DNA of 45,273 bases, from the NCBI GenBank assembly GCA_001939945.1, contig MOEB01000033.1, forward strand, positions 1 to 45,273. The letters run 5' to 3'. Made by a program: the position numbers and the translations under genes. Under the pieces are notes generated by a model that saw only the letters and a list, made by a program, of their open reading frames with translations, had not been told where the DNA came from and searched no databases. The first letter of the stretch is position 1; every line of letters begins with the position of its first letter. The stretch is from Aerophototrophica crusticola (GTDB lineage Bacteria; Pseudomonadota; Alphaproteobacteria; Azospirillales; Azospirillaceae). This document shows positions 10,151-17,314 of the stretch, one piece after another.

Positions 10151-10646
10151 CCTCCCCCCGTCGTAGCACGAACCGGCACCAGGGCTGGCCCTCCCGCTCC
10201 ATCATCCCGGCCTCCCGGAAGCCCAGCTTTCGCAGCACGACGAGGGAGGCCGCGTTCCCCGGCCGCGCCCGGGCCACCACCTCCGCGAGGCCGAACCGGC
10301 CAAAGGCCAGGTCCAGGCAGGCGCGCGCCGCCTCCGTGGCGTAACCCTGCCCCCAGGCGGCGCGGAACAGGCGGAAGCCCAGGTCCACCTCGCCGGTGGC
10401 GTCGTCCCGGCTCAGCCCGCACCAGCCGATAAAGTTCCCCTCCGCCCTCCGATACAAGGACCAGCGGCCGAAGCCGTGCCGCCGGTACCGGTCATATCCG
10501 CGGATCAGCGCCGCCGCCTCCGCCACATCGGCAAAGGGCGCGTCGCCGGTATGGCGCAGCACCTCCGGGTCGGCGTTCAGCGCCAGGAACAGGGGCGCCT
10601 CCGCAAGGCTGAACTCCCGCAGGTCCAGCCTCGCGGTCCGGGCCAT
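10110..10646 (-). CDS. GNAT-family N-acetyltransferase (RimJ/RimL type)
   Basis: A 178-residue acetyltransferase. It begins ARTARLDLREFSLAEAP, the usual first strand of RimJ/RimL-like proteins, has DLGFRLFRAAWGQGYATEA, in which GQGYATEA is the acetyl-CoA pyrophosphate-binding motif, and ends with the NAASLVVLRKLGF helix. Substrate is unknown: family members acetylate N-terminal amino groups of ribosomal proteins or small molecules. The start at 10646 follows GGGGATGG; ATG 10652 two codons upstream is also possible. The C-terminal tail after the fold is a short Pro run, which lies in the overlap with the opposite gene. Confidence 0.87.
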   Translation of the reverse strand: MARTARLDLREFSLAEAPLFLALNADPEVLRHTGDAPFADVAEAAALIRGYDRYRRHGFGRWSLYRRAEGNFIGWCGLSRDDATGEVDLGFRLFRAAWGQGYATEAARACLDLAFGRFGLAEVVARARPGNAASLVVLRKLGFREAGMMEREGQPWCRFVLRRGEAIPPPPPPAPGWG

Positions 10647-10663
10647 CACCATCCCCAAGGGCG

Positions 10664-10694
10664 AAGGGCCGGCGGGGTGTCCCGCCGGCCCTTT
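10664..10694. terminator. Hairpin terminator between the efflux operon and the acetyltransferase gene
   Basis: A perfect 13-bp stem (10664-10676 with 10681-10693) closed by GTGT lies 17 bases after the RND gene stop. Thymines follow it on the plus strand (TTTCTTGT), while on the minus strand the flank is less T-rich. It most likely ends the efflux operon transcript and shields the acetyltransferase gene. Confidence 0.65.
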
Positions 10695-10710
10695 CTTGTC
10701 TGGCCCCGCC

Positions 10711-13700
10711 TCAGTCATCCCCGCCCACGGGCCGCAGGTGCGGCGTTTCCGGGCCGGGGTGCATGTCGTCATGGTGGGTCAGCATCCGGCCCAGCTTCGG
10801 GCCCAGCCACTTCTGGAAATCGTCCATGAAGGTGAAGGCCACCGGCACGAACACCAGGGACAACAAGGTGGAGGTGACCAGCCCGCCGATCACGGCCACG
10901 GCCATGGGCTGGCGGAACTCCACGTCCGCCCCCCAGCCCACGGCGATGGGCACCATGCCGGCGATCATGGCGATGGTAGTCATGATGATGGGCCGGGCGC
11001 GCTTGGCGCCCGCGTCCAGCAGGGCGGCGTGCCGGTCCAGCCCCTCGTCGCGGATGGAGACGATGGCGTACTCCACCAACAGGATGGAGTTCTTGGTCAC
11101 GATGCCCATCAGCATCAGGATGCCGATCATGGACGGCAGGCTGATGCTCATCCCGCACAGCATCAACCCGCCCAGCGCCCCGCCCACCGACAGGGGCAGG
11201 GCCATCAGGATGGTGGGCGGCTGGAAGAAGTTGCGGAACAGCAGGATCAGCACGGCCACGATCAGCAACAGCGCCGTACCCAGGGCAATGGCGAAGCCCT
11301 TGAACAGGATCGCCATCTGCTCCGCGTTGCCCACGGCGGGCTTGGACACGCCCAGCGGCAGGTTCTTCACCGCGGGAAGCTGGTTGATCTGCTTCATCGC
11401 GTCGCCGAACTCCATGCCCTTCAGGTCGGCCTGGACGGAGACGCGGCGCGCCCGGTCGAAGCGGCTGATCTGCACCGGGCCGCTGCCCAGCTCGATGTCC
11501 GCCACCGACTTCAGCGGCACGGTGGCGCCGGCGTTGGTGCGAACCCGCAGGTTGGCGATCAGGTCCAGGTTGCCGCGGTAGCCGGGGTCCAGCTGCACCC
11601 GGATAGGCACCTGCCGGTCACCCATGTTGAACTTGGCGGTATTGCTGTCGATGTCGCCCAGGGTGGCGATGCGCGCCACCTGGCCGATGGCCTGGACGGA
11701 CACGCCCTGCTCCGCCGCCCGGTCCAGGCGCGGCTTGATCAGGATCTCCGGCCGCTGCAACGCCGCCGTGGTGGTGACGTTGGCGACGAAGGGCAGGCTG
11801 CGCAGCTCCGTCGCCACCTGCTCGGCATGCTTGTCCAGCAGGGCGCCGTCATTGCTGGTGAGCGCGATGGAGATGTCGCGCCCGCCGCCGCCGGGGCCGG
11901 TGGCCTGGAAGAACAAGCGCGCCCCGGGCACCTGCCGCAGCAGGGGCTGCACGTCCGTCTCGAACTCCTTCTGGTGCAGGGCCCGCTCCTTGCGGTCCTT
12001 CAGCATGACGATGATCTGGCCGGACCGCACCTGCCCGCCGCGGCCGGCGCTGGTCCACACCGCCTTCACCTCCGGCCGGGTGGCCAGCAGGCCGGCGGCC
12101 CGCTGCGCCGCCGCGTCCGTGTCCGCCAGGGTGGCGCCCGGCGGCAGCTCGATGGTCAGGACGGAGAAGCCCTGGTCCTGGGCCGGCACGAAGGTGGTCG
12201 GGATGAACAGCACCGGCGCCACGGAGGCGATGAAGATGCCCAGCGCCATCAGCGCCGACTTCCACCGGTTCCGCAGGCACCAGTCCAGCACCCGCATGTA
12301 GCGGTCGGTCCAGGGCCCGCCATCCTTGTGGTGCGGCTGGGCCGGCGTCAGCAGGTAGGCGGCCATCAGCGGCGTGATCAGGCGGGCCACCGCCAGGCTG
12401 AACAGCACCGCCACGGCCACGGTGATGCCGAAGCTCTTGAAGAACTGGCCGGGGATGCCGGGCATGAAGGACACGGGCACGAACACCACGACGATGGTCA
12501 TGGTGGTGGCCACCACGGCCAGCCCGATCTCGTCCGCCGCCTCCAGCGCCGCGGGGAAGGGTCTCTTGCCCATGCGGATGTGGCGGACGATGTTCTCGAT
12601 CTCCACGATCGCGTCGTCCACCAGGATGCCCACCACCAGGGCCAGGGCCAGCAGGGTGATGCCGTTGATGGTGAAGCCCAGCCACTCCATCACCAGGAAG
12701 GTGGGGATGATGGACAGGGGCATGGCTACCGCGGCGATCAGGGTGGCGCGCCAGTCCCGCAGGAACAGCCAGACCACCAGCACGGCCAGCAGCGCCCCCT
12801 CGATCAGGGCGGAGACGGAGGCGTCATAGCTGTTCTTGGTGAATTTGGTGACGTCGATGGTCAGCTCGAACCGGACGTCCGGATAGTCCTTGCGCAGCTT
12901 CTCCACCACCTTGGCCACGCCCTGGGCCACGGTCAGCTCGGACGAGCCCGGCGACCGCTTGATGGCGAAGGTCACCGCCGGCTCCCCGTCCAGGCGGGCG
13001 ACGGACCGCATCTCGCTGGTGCCGTCGGTCACCTCGCCCAGCTCCCGCAGCCGAACCTTGCGCCCGCCGGAGATGGCGATCTCCGTGTTGGCCAGGTCCT
13101 CCACGGTGCGGGCCGCACCCAGGGTGCGGATGGACTGCTCGGTGGAGCCGATGGTGCCGCGGCCGCCCGGCAGGTCCACGTTCAGCACGCGCAGCTGGGT
13201 GTTCACCTCGTCCGCGGTGACGCCGAAGGCCATCAGCCGGTTCGGGTCCAGGTTGACGCGGATCTCGCGGGACAACCCACCCCGCCGCTCGATCTCACCC
13301 ACCCCCGGCACGCGCTGGATGGCGCGGGTGATCTCGTTGTCCACCAGCCAGGACAGCTGCTCCACCGTCCGCGTCTCCGACGCGACGGAATAGTACAGGA
13401 TGGCGTCGCCGGTCACGTCCAGGCGCCGCACCTGCGGCTCATAGATGTCCTGCGGCAGGTCGGACCGGATGCGGCTGACCGCGTCGCGCACGTCGTTCAC
13501 GGCGCGGTCGGTGTCATAGCCGATCTTGAACTCCACCGTCGTCGTCGTGCTGCCGTCGCTGACGCTGGAAGAGATCTTGTCGATGCCGGTGACGTTGGCG
13601 ACCGCGTCCTCGATCTTCTTGGTGACCTGGGTCTCCAGCTCCGACGGGGCCGCCCCTGGGCGCGACACCGATACGTTGACCACGGGGAAGTCGATGTCCG

Positions 13701-13821
13701 GGTTGGCCGTCACGTCCAGCGACAGGAAGGACACGATCCCGGCGAAGGTCAGGATGATGAACAGGACGATGGGCGGGACCGGGTGGCGGATGGCGACCGC
13801 CGAGATGTTGCCGCGGCTCAT
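10711..13821 (-). CDS. RND-family multidrug efflux inner-membrane transporter
   Basis: A 1036-residue proton-driven pump of the AcrB/MexB/MdtB superfamily, normal full length. The N-terminus (SRGNISAVAIRHPVPPIVLF) enters membrane helix 1; a large periplasmic loop follows; helix 4 has LALALVVGILVDDAIVEIEN with the paired Asp residues of the proton relay; a second repeat with the same topology ends in a short cytosolic tail. The family exports drugs, detergents or metabolites from periplasm or inner leaflet through an adaptor and an outer-membrane channel. The adaptor gene lies 36 bases upstream on the same strand. No TolC-like gene is nearby, so a channel from elsewhere is implied. The substrate cannot be told from this sequence. 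Confidence 0.95.
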   Translation of the reverse strand: MSRGNISAVAIRHPVPPIVLFIILTFAGIVSFLSLDVTANPDIDFPVVNVSVSRPGAAPSELETQVTKKIEDAVANVTGIDKISSSVSDGSTTTTVEFKIGYDTDRAVNDVRDAVSRIRSDLPQDIYEPQVRRLDVTGDAILYYSVASETRTVEQLSWLVDNEITRAIQRVPGVGEIERRGGLSREIRVNLDPNRLMAFGVTADEVNTQLRVLNVDLPGGRGTIGSTEQSIRTLGAARTVEDLANTEIAISGGRKVRLRELGEVTDGTSEMRSVARLDGEPAVTFAIKRSPGSSELTVAQGVAKVVEKLRKDYPDVRFELTIDVTKFTKNSYDASVSALIEGALLAVLVVWLFLRDWRATLIAAVAMPLSIIPTFLVMEWLGFTINGITLLALALVVGILVDDAIVEIENIVRHIRMGKRPFPAALEAADEIGLAVVATTMTIVVVFVPVSFMPGIPGQFFKSFGITVAVAVLFSLAVARLITPLMAAYLLTPAQPHHKDGGPWTDRYMRVLDWCLRNRWKSALMALGIFIASVAPVLFIPTTFVPAQDQGFSVLTIELPPGATLADTDAAAQRAAGLLATRPEVKAVWTSAGRGGQVRSGQIIVMLKDRKERALHQKEFETDVQPLLRQVPGARLFFQATGPGGGGRDISIALTSNDGALLDKHAEQVATELRSLPFVANVTTTAALQRPEILIKPRLDRAAEQGVSVQAIGQVARIATLGDIDSNTAKFNMGDRQVPIRVQLDPGYRGNLDLIANLRVRTNAGATVPLKSVADIELGSGPVQISRFDRARRVSVQADLKGMEFGDAMKQINQLPAVKNLPLGVSKPAVGNAEQMAILFKGFAIALGTALLLIVAVLILLFRNFFQPPTILMALPLSVGGALGGLMLCGMSISLPSMIGILMLMGIVTKNSILLVEYAIVSIRDEGLDRHAALLDAGAKRARPIIMTTIAMIAGMVPIAVGWGADVEFRQPMAVAVIGGLVTSTLLSLVFVPVAFTFMDDFQKWLGPKLGRMLTHHDDMHPGPETPHLRPVGGDD

Positions 13822-13857
13822 GGGATGTGCCTCAGGATCGCTGGGATGGGGTACCGG

Positions 13858-15093
13858 TCACTTCTGCACGGGCAGCGGCTTCACCGGCACGTCCGGCATC
13901 TTGTCCGCCACGGTCACCGCGTCCCCGTCCTTCAGGTAGCCGGCCCCGGCCACCACCACGCTCTCCCCGGCGGCCACGCCGCGGGTGATGGCGATGAGCT
14001 GCCCGTCGCGGCCGCCCGTCTCCACATTGCGCATCTGCACCGTGTCGCCCTCGCCCCGGACGAACACCAGCGGCTTGGCGTCCTTGTAGACCACGGCCGC
14101 GTCAGGCACGACCAGGGCCTTGGTGCGGCCCACCTCCACCCGACCGGTCACGAACATGCCGGGCTTCAGGGCGCCGCTCTTCTCCAGATCCACCTTGATG
14201 ATGCCCATGCGGGTCTTCGGGTCCACGGTGGGGGCGATCAGGCGAACGGTGCCCACCACAGCCTGTCCCTCAGCCCCGTCCACGCCCAGGGTCACCTTCT
14301 GGCCCACCGCCAGACCGAACAGGTCCAGCTCCGGCACCTCCGCCACCAGCTCCACCCGATCCTCCCGGATCATGCGGAACAGCTCCGTCCCGCCGGCGGC
14401 CATGACGGCGCCCAGCCGGGCGTTGCGCCTGGTGACGGTGCCGTCGGTGGGGGCCCGCACCTCCGTCTGGCGCAGGCGGGCCACGGCCTGGTCGCGGTTG
14501 GCCTGGGCCACGCCCACCCGGGCCTGGGCCGTGGCCGCGGTGGCCCGGCGGGCGTCCAGTTCCCGCGCGCTCACCGCCCCGGTGCGCGACAGCTCCTCCG
14601 CCCGGCGGACATTGGCCGCGGCCTCCCCGGCCACCGCCTCCGCCTCCCGCAGGCTGGCCTCCTTCTGGGCCAGGTCGGCCTTCAGCACGCTGTCGTCGAA
14701 GCGGGCCAGCAACTGGCCGGCCTTGACCGCGTCACCCTCATCCGCCAGCACCTCGACGATGGCCAGGCCGCTGACCTGGCTCCCGATGGGCAGCTCGTCC
14801 CAGGCGGCCAGCGACCCGGTGACCAGCAGGGTGCGCTGGATTTCCCGTTCCTGCACGGGGGCCACGGTGACGGTCAGGCCCGCCTGCGCCACCGCGGGTG
14901 CTGCGGCCTGCGGCGCCGGCGTGCCGGACGGCTTCAGCAGCAGGACGCCGGCACCCGCCAGGGCCACCAGCGCCACGCCGCCCACGACCCACTTGGCACT
15001 CCCGCCCCGCCGGGGTGGCGCCTGGACACTGCCCGGGAAGGGGGCGGTCTTCGGCTGCACCCGCTGCAGCGGCTCGACGGGCTGGATGCTCAT
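13858..15093 (-). CDS. RND efflux periplasmic adaptor (membrane fusion protein)
   Basis: A 411-residue HlyD/AcrA-type adaptor that bridges the inner-membrane pump and an outer-membrane channel. A cytosolic N-terminus of about 33 residues is followed by one membrane anchor (WVVGGVALVALAGAGVLLL, about 35-53), so it is anchored by a helix and not by a lipid: there is no lipobox. Next come the barrel-sandwich half (VSGLAIVEVLADEGDAVKAG), an Ala/Arg/Glu-rich coiled hairpin, the second half (VRAPTDGTVTRRNARLGAVM) and beta-barrel and membrane-proximal domains. It heads a two-gene operon with the RND pump. No adjacent TetR-type repressor is present, so control is not evident. Confidence 0.94.
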   Translation of the reverse strand: MSIQPVEPLQRVQPKTAPFPGSVQAPPRRGGSAKWVVGGVALVALAGAGVLLLKPSGTPAPQAAAPAVAQAGLTVTVAPVQEREIQRTLLVTGSLAAWDELPIGSQVSGLAIVEVLADEGDAVKAGQLLARFDDSVLKADLAQKEASLREAEAVAGEAAANVRRAEELSRTGAVSARELDARRATAATAQARVGVAQANRDQAVARLRQTEVRAPTDGTVTRRNARLGAVMAAGGTELFRMIREDRVELVAEVPELDLFGLAVGQKVTLGVDGAEGQAVVGTVRLIAPTVDPKTRMGIIKVDLEKSGALKPGMFVTGRVEVGRTKALVVPDAAVVYKDAKPLVFVRGEGDTVQMRNVETGGRDGQLIAITRGVAAGESVVVAGAGYLKDGDAVTVADKMPDVPVKPLPVQK

Positions 15094-15270
15094 GCAAGAT
15101 CACCTTGGATAGGGTCCCGCCTAAAGGCGGGTGCCAATTGGGGTGGGGCGCCAAGGCCCGCGACAAGGCGCCATAATACACCTGGCCTATTCCACATGAA
15201 AGCCATGGGGTGTTTCGATTTGTAACGCGCCCTTGTCCTTGCACGGCCGGGCCGTGCATCCCGGTCGCGC

Positions 15271-15999
15271 TCACCCCCGTTTGGCCCGGCCCATGTCCCA
15301 CCGGTCCAGGGAAGGGGGCTCCGCCGCCAGCCGGGTGGCGGGCAGGCAGTGCAGCTTCTCCTGCCCCAGCATCCAGACCTGGAAGCCCGGCTGGAACAGG
15401 CCGCGGATGGCCGGGTCCAGCACGTTCAGCCCGCCGGTGAAGCTGCCGAAGGCCGGCAGCGCCAGCCGCCGCCCGTCGCTGACGAAGCAGCGGGCGGTGA
15501 CGCGGCGCCCGCGCGTGCTGACCGATGCCTTGGGATGGTAATGGCCGGACACCTCGCCGGGCCGGTCCAGGGGCACCACCGCCTCATGCCGGAACAGCAG
15601 CCCGCCCTCGTCCATCTGCGGTAGAACGGTGCCGCCCCAGCCCTCTGGCGGGGCGGGGTCGTGGTTGCCGGCGATCCAGACCCAGTCATGGGCCGCGGCC
15701 AGGGCGGCGATGCGCCGGCCCTCCGCCTCGCCCACCCGCTCCGCCGCCGTGCGGTCGTGGAAGCTGTCGCCCAGGCAGATGACCCGCGCCGGCCCCAGCC
15801 GGGCACAGGCGGCCTCAAGCCGCTCCAGCGTCATCGCCGTGTCATAGGGCGGCAGGAACTGGCCCTTGCGGGCGAAGGCCGACCCTTTCTCCAGGTGCAG
15901 GTCCGCCACCACCAGCCACCGCCGCGCCGGCCACCACAGCACCCCGGACAGGTCGGCCACCAAGCTCACGCCGTTCAACAGGATCTCGGACTGGGGCAT
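15271..15999 (-). CDS. pdeM: Ligase-associated DNA damage response endonuclease PdeM
   Basis: A 242-residue calcineurin-like metallophosphoesterase. Metal-binding motifs run in order: ADLHLEKG, GDSFHD, GNHDP and SGHYHP. PRDEFSEILLNG-like N-termini are typical; here it reads PQSEILLNGVSLVADLSGVL. The family is found with a DEXH helicase, a DNA ligase and an exonuclease and is thought to act in DNA repair; none of those partners is in this window. A LexA-type operator lies 42-56 bases upstream, which fits an SOS gene. Start 15999 was chosen because it is downstream of that operator, although no clear ribosome binding site precedes it; an upstream in-frame start at 16065 would place the operator inside the gene. 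Confidence 0.9.
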   Translation of the reverse strand: MPQSEILLNGVSLVADLSGVLWWPARRWLVVADLHLEKGSAFARKGQFLPPYDTAMTLERLEAACARLGPARVICLGDSFHDRTAAERVGEAEGRRIAALAAAHDWVWIAGNHDPAPPEGWGGTVLPQMDEGGLLFRHEAVVPLDRPGEVSGHYHPKASVSTRGRRVTARCFVSDGRRLALPAFGSFTGGLNVLDPAIRGLFQPGFQVWMLGQEKLHCLPATRLAAEPPSLDRWDMGRAKRG

Positions 16000-16040
16000 C
16001 AGGACAAGGTTCTTATCAGCGGGGCGGGGCGGCCCGATAA

Positions 16041-16055
16041 GAACATAGAAGGAAC
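16041..16055 (-). promoter_or_regulatory. LexA (SOS) operator upstream of pdeM
   Basis: On the minus strand the sequence reads GTTC-CTTCTAT-GTTC, an exact match to the alphaproteobacterial LexA consensus GTTC-N7-GTTC. It is placed 42-56 bases before the pdeM ATG, where a repressor would block transcription. The function of the gene gives independent support. Confidence 0.8.
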
Positions 16056-16071
16056 ATACCTTCAAGCACCC

Positions 16072-16449
16072 GTTCCCTCTCCCTGGGGAGAGGGTGGCCC
16101 GGCCGACAGGCCGGGACGGGTGAGGGAGGTGGGCGTAGAGAGAGTCGATATGGTTTCGCGGACGGCCGGCGGAAGGACTTGGACACGGATGAACGGGATG
16201 ATTACCGGATCGTCTCGGATGAAGTGGGCCTGAGGTCTCTCCCTACGCCCACCTCCCTCACCCGGCGCTACCGCGCCACCCTCTCCCCAGAGAGAGGGAA
16301 CAGGGACCGCCCCTGGAAAAAAATCCTATCCCATGCCACCTTTCCACCCGCGCCCACCCCGGCGCCGGCTCTTGGAACCATGCATCCCTCAACACATCCG
16401 GGACAATCCGGCATCCATCCCGTTCATCCGTGTCCCAATCCTTCCGCCA
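16072..16449. repeat. Two interleaved inverted-repeat pairs in the pdeM-dps gap
   Basis: The gene-free stretch 16000-16678 is mostly repeat. Pair one: about 16072-16144 and 16235-16302, inverted copies with TTCCCTCTC...GAGAGGGTGGC and GGGTGAGGGAGGTGGGCGTAG. Pair two: about 16168-16221 and 16393-16449, inverted copies with TTGG(A/G)ACACGGATGAACGGGATG and GGCGGAAGGA. The copies alternate (left one, left two, right one, right two). No protein frame of any quality is present. These look like dispersed palindromic repeats, not a mobile element with its own transposase. Confidence 0.75.
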
Positions 16450-16490
16450 AGCCTGTCAACAGGTCAGCACCCCTGACGCAACCACCCCTT

Positions 16491-16631
16491 AAGTTGACAC
16501 AAACCTCAACCCGGTAAAGTTAGTCACCTTAAGCCACAAATCTGAATGATTTCAGTCACATATAACTTAACCATGGTAAAGTTAAGCGTCACCTTTAGGT
16601 AACGTTAGTCAAGTTAAGGTCAACTTTGTCA
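16491..16631. other. AT-rich island with short direct repeats
   Basis: In this otherwise GC-rich window about 140 bases are strikingly rich in A+T. GGTAAAGTTA occurs at 16513-16522 and 16575-16584, each followed by GTCACCTT (directly, or after AGC), and GTTAGTCA occurs at 16519-16526 and 16604-16611; AAGTTAAGG and its complement CCTTAACTT also appear. TTGACA at 16494-16499 resembles a -35 box. No gene starts here: dps ends at its right and pdeM lies 490 bases left. It could be a protein-binding array or the remains of a mobile segment. Confidence 0.5.
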
Positions 16632-16643
16632 AACGGCCAAGGC

Positions 16644-16670
16644 GGCCCCCGGCGCAAGGCACCGGGGGCC
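16644..16670 (-). terminator. Hairpin after dps
   Basis: The stem GGCCCCCGG / CCGGGGGCC (16644-16652 and 16662-16670) begins nine bases after the dps stop codon. The following minus-strand sequence CGCCTTGGCCGTTTG is only moderately T-rich, so it is a weak intrinsic terminator or a 3'-end protecting hairpin. Confidence 0.55.
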
Positions 16671-16678
16671 AAGGCCGG

Positions 16679-17212
16679 TCACTGGGCGATGCTGGCGCGC
16701 AGCATCCAGGCCGCCTTCTCATGGTAGCCCATGCGCTTGTTCATCAGGTCCTCGGTGACCGTGTCGTTGGCATCGCCGGTGATCTCCACCACCCGCTTGC
16801 AGGACCGGTTCACCACCTCGTTGTCGCGCACCAGCTGGGCCAGCATCTCTTGCTCGTCCGGCACCCCGTGCTCGTCCTCAATCTCGGTCAGCTTCAGGAA
16901 CTGGGACAGGCTGCCGGGGGCGAAATGGCCCAGGGCGCGGATGCGCTCCGCCAGCTCGTCCACCGCCTCGGTCAGGTCCTCGTACTGGTCCTGGAACATC
17001 TCATGCAGGCTGTGGAAGCGGGCACCGGTGACGTTCCAATGGAAGCCGTGGGTCTTGCCCAGCAGCGTGTAGGTGTTGGCCAGCACCACCGCCAGCCCCT
17101 CGGCCAGCTTCTGGCGGTGCTCGTCGGCGATGCCGGTCCGCACCGGCAGCGCCTCGTGCGACGCCGGGGTCCGCTCGGTGTCCGTGGTCGGGTTGGGCAT
17201 GCGCGTGTCCAT
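16679..17212 (-). CDS. dps: Dps-family ferritin-like DNA-protection protein
   Basis: A 177-residue dodecameric mini-ferritin that oxidises and stores iron and can coat DNA under stress. The ferroxidase signature is intact: HGFHWNVTG, then FHSLHEMFQDQYEDL with the paired His, Asp and Glu ligands shared between subunits. The C-terminal YHEKAAWMLRASIAQ completes the four-helix fold. About 30 N-terminal residues before the first helix are hydrophilic and could contact DNA. The start is not well marked: 17212 and an ATG four codons later (17200) are both possible. It lies after the EF-G-like gene on the same strand but behind a hairpin, so it is probably transcribed on its own. No OxyR or EcfG site is evident. 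Confidence 0.95.
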   Translation of the reverse strand: MDTRMPNPTTDTERTPASHEALPVRTGIADEHRQKLAEGLAVVLANTYTLLGKTHGFHWNVTGARFHSLHEMFQDQYEDLTEAVDELAERIRALGHFAPGSLSQFLKLTEIEDEHGVPDEQEMLAQLVRDNEVVNRSCKRVVEITGDANDTVTEDLMNKRMGYHEKAAWMLRASIAQ

Positions 17213-17245
17213 GGGCAGGGTCCCGTCTTGGCAATGGAAAGGGGT

Positions 17246-17274
17246 GGGGCGCCCGCTTCTCCTGCGGGCGCCCC
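17246..17274 (-). terminator. Terminator hairpin of the EF-G-like gene
   Basis: A perfect 11-bp stem GGGGCGCCCGC / GCGGGCGCCCC with a 7-base loop is followed on the minus strand by ACCCCTTTCC. It sits between the stop at 17315 and the dps start at 17212. Confidence 0.65.
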
Positions 17275-17314
17275 TGTCCTGGAACAGTCTCGACGGGCTT
17301 TTGTGCCCTCGGGC

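Noticed and set aside
10396-15225. A 1609-codon open frame on the plus strand, very rich in His, Gln and Gly
   Set aside because: It runs antisense through the RND pump and adaptor genes, whose protein sequences are unmistakable; long stop-free antisense frames are common at this GC content.
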